This document shows positions 31,670 through 41,397 of a stretch of 64,000 nucleotides of DNA, piece by piece. The notes under the pieces are model-generated. The model did no database searches and was not told the DNA's origin. It worked only from the letters and a program-made list of their open reading frames with translations. The stretch is taken from positions 1,577,051-1,641,050 of the forward strand of contig CM034391.1 in assembly GCA_019925095.2 (NCBI GenBank). Direction: 5' to 3'. Origin of the DNA: Dendrolimus kikuchii. Lineage: Eukaryota > Arthropoda > Insecta > Lepidoptera > Lasiocampidae. The first letter of the stretch is position 1, and every line of letters starts with the position of its first letter. A program made the translations under genes and the position numbers.

Positions 31670-31918
31670 ATAATAATAATAATAATCGGCAGACAAACAC
31701 ACAAATTGTATATCCCCAAATTAAGCAAGTTACGCTTGTGTTATGTGTATAATATACAACGGATTACTCTGGGCCGATCCCAGACACCCAGACCATAGTA
31801 AATAACGGAGAAAATACGTTTCCGAAATTTACTATACCAGGAATCGAACCCGGAACCTCTGCGTTGCAGTAAGGTACGCCGACAAAGGCTTATCCCGCTC
31901 AACCACAGAGGCCGTCTA
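31670..31918 (-). mobile_element. Family D SINE
   Basis: Minus strand: GGCCTCTGTGGTTGAGCGGG, GGTTCCGGGTTCGATTCCTG, body to GTTTGTCTGCCGATTATTAT. Near complete; B box intact. Confidence 0.85.
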
Positions 31919-31919
31919 T

Positions 31920-31969
31920 ATATATACATTCTTACACTCATTTATAAATTAGTGTAAGAATGTATATAT
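31920..31969. repeat. Perfect 19 bp hairpin
   Basis: ATATATACATTCTTACACT (31920-31938) is exactly inverted at 31951-31969; 12-base loop. It abuts the 5' side of the minus-strand D SINE. Confidence 0.9.
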
Positions 31970-31971
31970 CT

Positions 31972-32062
31972 ACCCACATCGCCAGATTAGTTAAGAATTT
32001 CTTTTAAGCTATGTTGCCTGGAAGAGATCGCTTGTAGCGATAAAGCCGCCTGCTATTTTGCC
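31972..32062 (+). mobile_element. Family G UTR fragment
   Basis: CACATCGCCAGATTAG, TTGCCTGGAAGAGATCGC, GCGATAAAGCCGCCTGCTAT. Confidence 0.68.
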
Positions 32063-32103
32063 AAGAAGTATTCTAATTAAGCGTTTTGTTGTAATTAAAC
32101 TGC

Positions 32104-32296
32104 TATAGCATCGTTGTGATTTGCAACTCGATGAAACGAAAAAGCGACACTAAAAAGAGATAAACACATAAATCTATAGGACTAAGCCTGCGAGAGAATG
32201 AGATACGAGTTTCACATTGTGCAGCACAGTTTGGAGAGTCAATTAGGCCGATGTTTAAGCATAGGTCCAGTTTGGACCGGAATAAAACTGCACACA
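32104..32296 (+). repeat. Dispersed repeat K, copy 2
   Basis: Near full-length partner of 1980-2172; ends in GGTCCAGTTTGGACCGGAAT, which contains the palindrome GGTCCAGTTTGGACC. Confidence 0.75.
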
Positions 32297-32317
32297 CACC
32301 CACATTTTTTTTACAAT

Positions 32318-32378
32318 TCTTTATTTTGGTGAGCAATGAAGTGTTATCTTATCTGAAAATGCGGCGTACAAATTCTTA
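32318..32378 (+). mobile_element. Family G 3' terminus fragment plus short shared string
   Basis: TTTTGGTGAGCAATGAAGTG TTATC is the G end; TGAAAATGCGGCGTACAAAT next to it also occurs at about 21662. Confidence 0.5.
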
Positions 32379-32416
32379 AATGTTTTATTTTTAATTTTGT
32401 AAGACATATTTAAACA

Positions 32417-32519
32417 TATGTCAAAGAGGCAAGTGAGGTGTGTAAGAATAAGCCTAAATGGCACTCTGTTGTTCGTGCCTACCCCGCGGGGGAGCTGGCG
32501 TGAAGTTATGTATGTATGT
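32417..32519 (+). mobile_element. Family A, 103 bp remnant with 11 bp TSD
   Basis: Only the last 27 codons (VKEASEVCKNKPKWHSVVRA on) and tail. ATATTTAAACA flanks it (32406-32416, 32520-32530). Confidence 0.93.
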
Positions 32520-32589
32520 ATATTTAAACAATGCAAGTACCTATGTCCCTTTTTCTTGAAATATCTTGACTGACATTGCACCTGACGTC

Positions 32590-33033
32590 AGGTGGAAATG
32601 CAATCTAAGGTGGAGCACGCTTACCTAGAAGATACCTGTTCACACGAGACTTAAAGACACCTAGATTATATTTTTCAGAAAAACAGACGACGGTAAAGAG
32701 TTCCACTCTTCAGCGGTGCGTATGATGAAAGAGGAAGCATAGCGTTTCGTCCGCTTCGTTGGTATTTCCACCATATATCGGTGGCGTGAGTGCGTACGTC
32801 TGCTTGTCCGGTGGTAGAATGGTGAGGGTGGAACCAATTCATGTAATTCCGTGGCACACTCCCCGAAGTGTATCCTATCGACCTTACGTCGATGACTTAG
32901 GCTCTGAAGCCTCTCGTCGAATAGTTGGTTATTGCCTATCAGTTTCCTAGCTCTTTTCTCTATTGAATCGAGTGTCTCTAACTGGTATTTAGCTGAGCCA
33001 TCCCAAAGATTTCTTCCTATGATCTTGCGTAAA
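32590..33033 (-). mobile_element. CR1-like LINE C-terminus relic
   Basis: Minus strand reads LWDGSAKYQLETLDSIEKRA, RKLIGNNQLFDERLQSLSHR, HFGECATELHELVPPSPFYH, EIPTKRTKRYASSFIIRTAE and EWNSLPSSVF, with at least one deletion and later stops. Same family as 54358-54859. Interrupted upstream by an intact Helitron. Confidence 0.75.
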
Positions 33034-33362
33034 TCTATATATATAAAAGAAAGTCATGTTAGTTACACTATTTATAATTCATGAACGGCTATACCGATTT
33101 GGCTGAAAATTGATGGGGAGGTAGCTTAGAAACAGGAGACGGACATAGGATACTTTTTATCCCGTTGGAACCCATAGGTGGCGCTGAGATCGGGCTCTAG
33201 AATCCTCCTCATCACCTGGACCGATTTTGGTGATTTTGTTTTTGTGTGCTTGAGTGTGTCTCCGGATGGTTTGAATCCCTAATTGGAACCGGTAGGTGGC
33301 GCTAGGATCGGGTCCTAGATTTTATTTTTTCAGAGCAGGACAACGTCTGCCGGGGCCGCTAG
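33034..33362 (+). mobile_element. Family C Helitron-like element with both ends
   Basis: Starts TCTATATATATAAAAGAAAG and ends GTCTGCCGGGGCCGCTAG. The flanking bases are A and T, so it sits in an AT dinucleotide with no TSD, as expected for rolling-circle insertion. Interior carries GGTAGGTGGCGCT blocks twice; no coding. Confidence 0.82.
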
Positions 33363-33584
33363 TTATTTATAGATAACAAATTTTAGACCTTTCCTAACTC
33401 TATGGTTTGTTAGCGTATGAAAAGTGATTGCCTTTTAAGAGCATGTGTGTATATAGAATAAGCGCGAATTCCTGTCTAGTCTAGATGCATGTAACCATGG
33501 CCACTCTTAATTGGAACTGGTCGGCTTGACCTGCCTTCACCCGGACGTATAGGACCTTAGAACACATTGACATAATTGTCATAT

Positions 33585-33943
33585 AATATTTTCTTAAGTT
33601 TTCGCGACTTGTATACATAATAAAACTACGTTTTAACGGTTTTAAGCGCGGTAATTTTATTTGATCTTGGTTTTTCCGACGTTTCGGCCACTTTTCAGTG
33701 GCCGTGATCACGGAAGACAAAGATGTCAAGTGTCAACGAGTATTGTTAAAGTTTTATTTAGCCTACCAAAAATAATTAAAATTAACAAGTTGGCGGTAGG
33801 CTAAATAAAACTTTAACAATACTCGTTGACACTTGACATCTTTGTCTTCCGTGATCACGGCCACTGACAAGTGGCCGAAACGTCGGAAAAACCAAAATCA
33901 AATAAAATTACCGCGCTTAAAACCGTTAAAACGTAGTTTTATT
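33585..33943. mobile_element. Penelope-like foldback with 13 bp TSD
   Basis: Left arm 33585-33767 is the Penelope-like 3' end on the minus strand; right arm 33795-33943 is the same sequence on the plus strand, lacking its last about 34 bases. A 27-base spacer belongs to the plus-strand copy. Over about 149 bases the arms differ at only a few positions. ATAATTGTCATAT flanks the whole unit perfectly (33572-33584, 33944-33956), so both arms arrived in one event. The GTCTTCCGTGATCACGG and AAAACCGTTAAAACGTAG strings tie it to 22795-23542. Confidence 0.88.
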
Positions 33944-34138
33944 ATAATTGTCATATTACGAATCTAAATGTTTGAGAGCGTTAAAAATATAAATAATTTT
34001 AAATAATTGATTAGATGATAATCAAACCCACTTAGAAACTTTTTATCAGCTTACAAAATGTCCAAGCTGCCTAGATTTTCTACGAAAATAGCAAGTTATG
34101 GCGTCATTTATTGTTGGCACGTTGGGTAGGAGACAATT

Positions 34139-34290
34139 GAATCAATTGAATTACTTTTTATCATTTTACAAAATATCATGATTATAAGGAGTAATTCAAA
34201 GCGTATTATCTAATACTTGAACAAAAATTAAAGTTGTTTTCATACACTTCGGTATATTCTTAGATGATAAAAAGTAACTCAGTTGATTTG
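34139..34290. mobile_element. Short TIR element
   Basis: GAATTACTTTTTATCAT at left is inverted as ATGATAAAAAGTAACTC at right, with further pairing outward (AATCAATTGA / TCAGTTGATTTG). An inverted partial copy lies at 34646-34738. Confidence 0.65.
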
Positions 34291-34309
34291 ACTGTGAACT
34301 ACCCTATTA

Positions 34310-34860
34310 GGGTAAACTACACCATTATTGTCCCCCGTCATTGATTAGCAAAAATGTATTCTAAACTAAATATTTGATAGAAGTATCAACATTTTATTCT
34401 CTGCTGTAACCATACAGTCGTAATAATAATGGAAACTGTTTACAAAAAACAATATTTTATACTTTTTTTTTATATTTTGAATATAGTAAAATATTAATTA
34501 AAAACATCACGATAATACACTGATACAGGAAATTTTATTTCGTACATTATTTCAATAGTTAAATTAAACTATACAATAAATTAAACTATATATACAGGCT
34601 AATATTAAAGTATAAAATCTAGTTCTAGATTATTAAAATAAAAAATAACTTTAATTTTTGTTCAAGTATTAGATAATACGCTTTGAATTACTCCTTATAA
34701 TCATGATATTTTGTAAAATGATAAAAAGTAATTTAATTATTTCAATAGTTATCTTTCCATCTGCAATAGTTACTGAATAAAAAATAAAATGTTTCTTAAG
34801 ATCTTGAATAAATTCACTGAGTGCCAATATCTTGGAGGCCAACAATGGTACAGTTTACCC
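34310..34860. mobile_element. TA-flanked TIR element with nested fragment
   Basis: GGGTAAACTACACCATTATT at left pairs with GGGTAAACTGTACCATTGTT read inward from the right; TA on both sides (34308-34309, 34861-34862). Tc1/mariner-like by TSD. The interior holds an inverted piece of the neighbouring 34139 element. No transposase frame. Confidence 0.7.
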
Positions 34861-34902
34861 TATAAGGTTAAAAAAAAATTACGCGGTTGAAACGTTTTAT
34901 AC

Positions 34903-35148
34903 ATGCAGGATGTCGTAAGAGGCGACAAAACAAACCACAGCCAGGTGGTAGGGTATTTGTCTGTCTGGATGGCTACCGACTCCAGTTTAGAGTGTGCCGC
35001 CATGACAACTTTGAGTTGTGTTCCGGGCAGTCTCCCTTTAGAGAGTGGCAGCACATTGGTGTTGGTTTTACAGATGTCCATAGGTGATGGGAACCGCTTT
35101 CCATCAGGTGAGCCGTCTGCCTCTCTACTGAACTCATACCATAAAAAA
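34903..35148 (+). mobile_element. Family B, diverged long form
   Basis: GCAGGATGTCGTAAGAGGCG, GGTGGTAGGGTATTTGTC, then an altered middle (GGCAGTCTCCCTTTAGAGAG) and ATACCATAAAAAAAA. Probably the oldest long copy here. Confidence 0.8.
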
Positions 35149-35212
35149 AAGTAAATACTGCATTTTTTGTCTGAAATACAAAATACTCCTTAAAAAAATT
35201 AAATTAATATAT

Positions 35213-35445
35213 TGACAGCCTCTGTGGTTGAGTGGGTTAAAGCTATGATATTCTACTTCACAGCAACACAAAGGCTCCAGGTTCGATTTCTGGCTCTGTA
35301 AATTTCGTAACCGAACTTTCTGTTATTTACTATGTATGTACTTACAATGTTCCGTTGCATATCACCTATATATAATACAAGCGCAAATTTCTTAGCTTTG
35401 GAAAACACGATGTTTATCTTTGTCTACCGATTATTTATTTATTTG
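35213..35445 (+). mobile_element. Family D SINE
   Basis: GCCTCTGTGGTTGAGTGGGT and CCAGGTTCGATTTCTGG, body to TTGTCTACCGATTATTTA; more diverged than 49426. Confidence 0.75.
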
Positions 35446-35654
35446 CTTTGTAGATTTCGGCGGTGACTTAGTACAGTAACTTTTTTTTATTTTTATATAT
35501 TTGGTTTACCATCAATTACTTGCACTAATACAAAGGTTATACATAGCTTTGTAAAAAAAGACATGGCAAATGCAGTAATCACTTATAGGCAAACACTACA
35601 TGCAATTTGATATTTTGTAGTTTGAAAATATTATGATATAATTAATATACAATA

Positions 35655-35886
35655 TATATAATAATCGGCAGAAAAACACACATATTGTATATCCCCAAAT
35701 TAAGCAAGTTACGCTTGTGTTATGGGTAATATACAACGGACTACTCTGGGGCCGGTCCCAGACACCCAGACCATAGTAAATAACGGAGAAAATACCTTTC
35801 CGAAATTTAGTATACCAGGAATCGAACCCGGAGCCTCTGCGTTGCAGTGAGGTAACGGCTTAGCCCGCTCAACCACAGAGGAGGTC
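35655..35886 (-). mobile_element. Family D SINE
   Basis: Minus strand: CCTCTGTGGTTGAGCGGGCT, CCGGGTTCGATTCCTGG, body to TTTTTCTGCCGATTATTA. Forms an inverted pair with 35213-35445. Confidence 0.85.
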
Positions 35887-36587
35887 AATTAATTTAAAGA
35901 AGAAAAAAAAATTATAAGACTTTAATAGCTATTAAGTTTCAAACATATAAAGAAATTAATAAAAGAAGAGAAATTAATTAGTAATGTGAGATGCAATCAT
36001 TCGACGAAATTTGTAATATGAATCATATAATAAATAAAAAGCCATTAATTGAATTAATTAGCCAATTTTGGATAAAAGTGTCGTCACTGCAAGCTCTTTT
36101 GAGAAACCTTCGCATGGTGATTTTTTGCTAAACTAGATATACTCGTATTAGACCACACGTCTAAGATCCATAGATCGACCGGTTCACCTCTGTATGTGGG
36201 ACAGGATGCAGGCTCATGTTGCCCGCGCGCATATTGCGTATGTGTGTACATTTTTATGTAATACGCATGCTTGTGTGCGTTTGCCTTATGCAATTATTAT
36301 TTAACGACATATTTTAGTTCGAGTTTTAATCATTTATTTTATAAATATACAATTTACTGTATAATTACTGCATCGACAAGTAACAGTGTTTTAATTTTAA
36401 TGAATTAATACTTGCATTTATTTGCATATAAAGCCAGCATTGGTTAATTACTTATAAGTAATTATTATTATTGTTTGTACAGACATTTGCTTATGAGGGG
36501 TTCCTATATTTCACTAATCATTCACTTGCCTTAGCATTGGTTGGATTTTGACTGTATTTTCTTCCACGCAACGTCAATCAATGAAAT
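35887..36587. other. No gene recognised
   Basis: AT-rich. A 69-codon minus-strand frame (36084-36293) lacks motifs. Confidence 0.45.
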
Positions 36588-36671
36588 TTGAATCAGGCGA
36601 TGTAGGTGGTGCAGGAAAAAGGCAATAGATACATAAATACTCAAACTAATTTAGGAAATAAATATACAAAT

Positions 36672-36917
36672 TTTGCCAGGTGGTAGGGCATTAGCCCGAC
36701 TGGATGACTACCACGCCTGGTCTAAAGTATGTCGCCATAACAACCTTGAGTTGTGTTCCGGCATTAGTGACCAGGTTCCAGTCTCCCTTAAGAGAGCAGC
36801 AGCGCATTTGTAGCACCTTTGGTGTTGCAAATGTCCATAGGCGATGGTAACCGCTTTCCATGAAGTGGGCCGTCTGCCTGTCTGGTGAACTCTTGCAATA
36901 AAAAATTAAAAAAAAAA
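36672..36917 (+). mobile_element. Family B, short form, inside G
   Basis: TTTGCCAGGTGGTAGGGCAT to CTCTTGCAATAAAAAATT and an A-rich tail. ACAAAT lies on both sides (36666-36671, 36918-36923). Confidence 0.88.
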
Positions 36918-36921
36918 ACAA

Positions 36922-36923
<2 letters not shown>

Positions 36924-36960
<37 letters not shown>
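36924..36960. repeat. (TA)n microsatellite
   Basis: About 17 TA units, part of the TA-rich section of the G UTR. Confidence 0.93.
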
Positions 36961-36963
<3 letters not shown>

Positions 36964-36965
<2 letters not shown>

Positions 36966-37287
36966 TAGCGGCCCCGGCAGACGTTGTTCTGCTCTGAAAA
37001 AATAAATATCTAGGACCCGATCCCAGCGCCACCTACCGATTCCAATTGTGGATTTAAACCATCTGGGGGCCCCACTCAAACACACAAAAAAGTCATCAAA
37101 ATCGCTCCAAGTGATTAGAAGGATGCTAGAACCCGATCTCAGCGCCACCTACCGGTTCCAACGGGATAAAAAGTATCCTATGTCCGTCTCCTGGTTCTAA
37201 GTTACCTCCCCACCAATTTTCAGCCAAATCGGTACTGCCGTTCTTGAGTTATAAATAGTGTAACTAACACGACTTTCTTTTATATAT
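36964..37287 (-). mobile_element. Family C Helitron-like element
   Basis: Minus strand ends GTCTGCCGGGGCCGCTAG, then T; the other end has TATATATAAAAGAAAGTCGT but its first bases are altered. Same internal order as 33034-33362. Confidence 0.75.
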
Positions 37288-37292
37288 ACTTA

Positions 37293-37501
37293 CCAGCTGT
37301 CCCGGCAGACGTTGTTCTGCCCTGAAGAAATAAAATTTAGAACCCGATTCCAGCGCCACCTACCGGGTCCAAATGTAAGCTATCCTATCTTTCAAGTCGG
37401 ATCAAGCTGCACACGGTGTGCAAATTTGATTAAAATCGGTCAAGTAGTTTAGGAGTCCATCGCGGACAAACAACGTGACACGTAATTTATATATATTAAG
37501 A
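37293..37501 (-). mobile_element. Family C2 Helitron-like element
   Basis: Minus strand starts TCTTAATATATATAAATTAC and ends GTCTGCCGGGACAGCTGG (CTGG, where the 60771 copy has CTAG). 209 bp, highly similar to 60771-60974. It lies 5 bases from a family C copy in the same orientation. Confidence 0.76.
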
Positions 37502-37743
37502 TATAATATATATAGATATACAATAATATATTTCAAAATACATAAGTTATTGTAATAAATGTATTAGCATGATTATATTGTGTTAATAAGACACAGATAT
37601 TTGTAAACAAATAGTGTTTTCTGAGTAAATTTCGAAATGTTGGTAAGCATTTGGCCTCTCTGACAGTAAGAGGCAGCATATTCCAAAGTTTGACAGCCTG
37701 CACTGTAAAAGAATTATCATAATAAGATAGAGTGTGTGCAGGT

Positions 37744-37982
37744 GTCTTGCCAGGTGGTAGGGCATTTGCCCGACTGGATGGCTACCACCCCCGGTCTAAA
37801 GTATGTCGCCAAACAACCTTGAGTTGTGTTCCGGCATTAGTGACCAGGTTCCAGTTTCCCTTAAGAGAGCAGCAGCGCATTTGTAGCAACTTTGCTGTTG
37901 CAAATGTCCATAGGCGATGGTAACCGCTTTCCATCAAGTGGGCCGTTTGCCTGTCTGCTGATCTCCTGCAATAAAAAAAAAA
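37744..37982 (+). mobile_element. Family B, short form
   Basis: CTTGCCAGGTGGTAGGGCAT to CTCCTGCAATAAAAAAAAAA. Confidence 0.9.
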
Positions 37983-38321
37983 GCTTTATTTTCCGAAATT
38001 CATAGAATCATTTACTGCAATCATAACTGGACATAAATTTATGTAGATACGCGCGTACACCGCGATGTACGCGCTTCTAGTGAACATTGCACTTGCCGTT
38101 ACGTGTCAGAGCCGACTATGTAGGTCAAGGGCGGACGGAGGAAAACAAAACTCGTATACGGGCGGCGCCGCACGACATTGCTAGTCAATTTACGCGGAAT
38201 CGTTGAGATATCGTCACATTTGTCTCATATTTATATAAATATGTTAGTAACTTCATTTTATAAATCTTTCTACGTTTCTAAACTGCCGTAGTCATTTTAG
38301 CAAAAATGTACATATGTACAT
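37983..38321. other. No gene recognised; CpG-rich patch
   Basis: 38045-38190 is CpG-rich and contains the hairpin GCGCGTACA/TGTACGCGC (38051-38059, 38066-38074). Confidence 0.4.
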
Positions 38322-38437
38322 ACTAACGGACACGGCAGACGTTATTCTGCTCTGAGAAATAAAAATCTAAGTCCCGATTGCTGCGCCACCTACTGAGGAC
38401 AATTGTGGGTTTAAACTACCGAGGGACCCGGCCCTAA
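38322..38437 (-). mobile_element. Family C-type Helitron 3' fragment
   Basis: CGGACACGGCAGACGTTATT and CGCCACCTACTGAGG on the plus strand match the C 3' half; ends altered. Confidence 0.6.
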
Positions 38438-38582
38438 TATGTATAGGAACTTAATCTACTACCCGTGCGCAGAAGGTTTGCCGATAGTCTCATGATGTTT
38501 CGCGTCGACGGTCAGTAGGGTTAACAAATAAGGTTACATAAAAAGTTGTTGAAATAAATTTATTACTGTATATACTTTACAT

Positions 38583-39054
38583 TGGGTATCGAGTTGGGTA
38601 TGGAAGAAAGCGCATGAAAGTAGAGTAAACGCGGTCGAGATGCGAGCACTGCGCAAAATCTGCGGAGTGACGCTCGCGGACCGCGTTCGTAATACCGAAG
38701 TAAGAAAGAGAGTTGGTCTGAAAGAGAGTGTCGGGGTGAAAGTAAGGAGAGGAATGCTCCGGTGGTTCGGGCATGTGGAAAGAATGCACGATGAAATAAT
38801 GACTAAGCAGATATACAATGCAAAAGTGGATGGATGCAGAAGTCGTGGAAGGCCACGACACACCTTCCATGATCAAATTGATCGTGTACTAGCAGAAGGT
38901 GATGTCAGGAGCCTTAAGAACAGACGAGCTTGCATGACAAGAGTTATGAATGTCAAAGAGGCAAGTGAGGTGTGTAAGAATAAGCCTAAATGGCACTCTG
39001 TTGTTCGTGCCTACCCCGCAAGGGAACTGGCGTGAAGTTATGTATGTATGTATG
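38583..39054 (+). mobile_element. Family A LINE 3' fragment with 12 bp TSD
   Basis: Intact 131-codon frame from MRALRKICGVTLADRVRNTE to YPARELA, plus about 57 bases upstream and a (ATGT)n tail. TATACTTTACAT flanks it (38571-38582, 39055-39066). Confidence 0.94.
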
Positions 39055-39072
39055 TATACTTTACATAAGTAT

Positions 39073-39478
39073 GCAGCTCACCGCCAGCGAAGCCTGGAGT
39101 CCTAAATACCGGTGGTTAGGGCTCCAGAGACAGGAAACTCCTCACAATTCATGCCGTGTCCAAAAATGCTGCCTTGGATGTCTCTGGCCTTTCACCCAGC
39201 TTCCTACGGTCGAGGCTATAATACCGTTGACGGTGACAACTATCGGCACAATGCTCGCTGACTCCAGACGCCACGTAGCGGTAACCTCGTGAGCAAGATC
39301 TAGGTATTACTTAATTTTTCTTTTTCTTTCTTCACGAGGTTATCGTCATGTCAAAGAGTATTGCTCGTCGCGCAGATCGATCTATTACCACGATATCAGG
39401 CTTATTGGCTACCATAGTCCTGTGCGTGATAATTGATCAATCCCAGAAGAGCGTCGCGAGACTGTTTTCAAGAACTGG
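39073..39478 (-). mobile_element. Restriction-like-endonuclease LINE fragment, broken, 18 bp TSD
   Basis: Minus strand parallels 195-684: WDxSIITHRTMVANKPDIVV, IDRSARRAI, then a deletion of about 10 bases shifts the frame, then HEVTATWRLESASIVPIVVT, VNGIIAS. TATACTTTACATAAGTAT stands on both sides (39055-39072, 39479-39496), so it entered the same Q element next to the A copy. No A-tail at its 3' side. Confidence 0.75.
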
Positions 39479-39614
39479 TATACTTTACATAAGTATATAC
39501 AATAAGAGTGAGTAGTCATCGGCAAACCTTCTGCGCGCGGCTTTAGTGTAAAACACTTAATTAAGCATAAAATCAAATATCGAATTAAGTAGTAAAAAGA
39601 AATAATAATAATAA

Positions 39615-40066
39615 TGTTACACGCCGACAAAAGTGGATGCACACCTGCCTATCATAATACACACACTTTATCACCTTACCGCATTTGGACTTCTTTTGTT
39701 TACTTTGTGTTTAAAATTTGTAATTAGAAAAACAGCCTATTGTGTATTGTAATCTTTTATGGCAGTCATTAGCCAGGTGTGTCGAACTGATTCTAAGAAA
39801 TTCGGTGTACGCGGTCGAGCAGCCATATTGTATCGGTGCAGTATAAAGCAATGGCCCAATGGAGAGATCGGCAGTCAAGCGATAACCATAAGCGAGACAA
39901 GACGTGTGTACATTCGGTAATCTATATAGTGACGGACTTTGCGCGTATTATTGAATCGTGCATTACGTTTGTACTAGTTGTGTTCAGTTATATTTCTACC
40001 TGTGTTCTAATAAATTCTTTAGTATTTCCAAAGGCATTTTTAATTCGAGTCCTGTAACTCGTAACA
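39615..40066 (+). mobile_element. Solo LTR with 4 bp TSD
   Basis: Starts TGTTACACGCCGAC and ends CCTGTAACTCGTAACA (TGTTAC/GTAACA inverted ends). ATAA flanks both sides (39611-39614, 40067-40070). Contains TGACGGACTTTGCGCG and a likely poly(A) signal in TCTAATAAATTC. Homologous to 27164-27631 along its length, in the opposite orientation. A 73-codon frame inside (39836-40057) is chance. No adjacent primer-binding site or coding remains. Confidence 0.85.
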
Positions 40067-40797
40067 ATAAGTAGCAAAATGGTAAAACTGTGATAGAATA
40101 TCAATATGAAAATAGTAAAATTAAATATTCGCTTCTAAAGTTATAAAAAGTGTGAATAAAGTCGTAAAAATCTGAAAAAAAAACCGAAGAAGGGCAGCTT
40201 AAAAATATTTTCGATCTTGTGTTATAACATTATCAAATAATAGAGGAAATATGTTTAGAAGTTTTTCAATATCCGACCAGCAAAAATGTTACACAATCAG
40301 TTTGTATAACGGTATGCGTGACCGGTGAAAATATTTCTCTACTGACATTTCAAATTCACCCCCTGTTGAGCTGTATGAGGGCGACCGCAGGCTAATTATT
40401 ACGAGTAAAGAAAGAACTTGATATGTCTGTATATTTTGCGTTTACATTTTACACTCAAAATACTTAATAGACGATTAAGACTGTTAGAATATTACTAAGA
40501 CTGAGAACTGAGCAATTCAAATATAATATAATTATACTAACTAGTACTTAAAAAGAATTAATTTTAATATGCTATACAGACAGCTCTAAGTAGTTTTACA
40601 ATTTAGAATTCTGAGTTTTGACTTCATTTTTAAAAGCAATATAATGACTTGTTTTCTAATGCATTTTTTTAAATATCGTTGTCTAATATGCTTTCATTCG
40701 TATACATTAAAACATATTCGACTATGGCACAGAAACCTCATGGGTCTACTGGTGCCGCAGAGAGTCGTGCTATTTATAAAATTAATATTATATCCAA
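40067..40797. other. No gene recognised
   Basis: AT-rich; no motif in the frames seen and no second copy. Confidence 0.45.
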
Positions 40798-41110
40798 TAA
40801 GCTTTTTAAAAAAGGTTTTTAAATACAAGCTTTTGAGATCCTGGATATCATGTAGCCGCAGAGTGCTAGCCAAGGCAAGTAAAACGAGCCCAAACACGAC
40901 GGGTCTATCTTGTTTAGTACAGGAGTTCCTATGGCCACCTTCCGACTCCATCATCAAATCAGCTCCACGGTACCACATTATTGCATTGTCACGAGATATA
41001 CATATGCGTGCAAAATTTCAGCTCAATCGGAAACCGGGAAGTTGGTCAAATTTAACTTGCAAAATTCCACCCGAACTTACATACATACATAGGTACATCC
41101 ATTGCAAGTT
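40798..41110 (+). repeat. Repeat J, plus copy
   Basis: ACAAGCTTTTGAGATCCTGG, ACGAGCCCAAACACGACGGG, GGAGTTCCTATGGCCACCTT. Its first about 165 bases are inverted at 41398-41559. Followed by (ACAT)n. A short piece occurs at 700-742. Confidence 0.75.
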
Positions 41111-41173
41111 AAATAAAAGCTTGTAAAAAAACCCAAAATCGACAGCAATACAATATTTCAAAATACAGAAACC

Positions 41174-41348
41174 AGGAGTCCCTGCACATTGAAGGGGAAC
41201 ATGGCTGCGGAGCGGAGAAACGGAGAAATATTAACTAACAGGACAGCATAAAAATTGCGTCAATGGACAGGCAGCCAATCCTATTGCTTAATATGTCTCC
41301 GTTTCTCCGCTCCAGTCTCGTTCTGCTTCAATTTACAGGAACCCTTGG
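41174..41348. mobile_element. TIR element (MITE candidate) between J arms
   Basis: Arms of about 60 bases: AGGAGTCCCTGCACATTGAA and GGAGCGGAGAAACGGAGAAA at left, with inverted equivalents at 41289-41348. 55-base centre. No TSD resolved. Confidence 0.7.
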
Positions 41349-41397
41349 AATCAGACAATTTCCCATTTGTTTTCAATTATGAACACTATATATCGAA

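Larger units (their letters stand above)
36588..37735 (-). mobile_element. Family G LINE copy split by three insertions
   Basis: Outer parts: 37502-37735 (minus strand codes DNSFTVQAVKLWNMLPLTVR, EAKCLPTFRNLLRKHYLFTN, stop, then the ATCATGCTAATAC UTR) and 36588-36671 (minus strand AAATTAGTTTGAGTATTTAT, CCTGCACCACCTACATCGCC). In the copies at 49235 and 60691 these two parts are close together, so the intervening B, Helitron C and Helitron C2 arrived later. Confidence 0.78.
38465..39538. mobile_element. Q TIR element carrying two LINE insertions
   Basis: Left GTGCGCAGAAGGTTTGCCGA (38465) is inverted at the right (ATCGGCAAACCTTCTGCGCG, 39518). Subtracting the two insertions and their duplicated bases leaves about 166 bp, close to the uninterrupted relative at 44600-44728 (129 bp). 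Flanking sequences shared with that copy suggest that the true ends lie a few bases further out. Confidence 0.75.

Noticed and set aside
39836..40057. 73-codon gene candidate
   Set aside because: Lies wholly inside the solo LTR and is not conserved in the other LTR copy.
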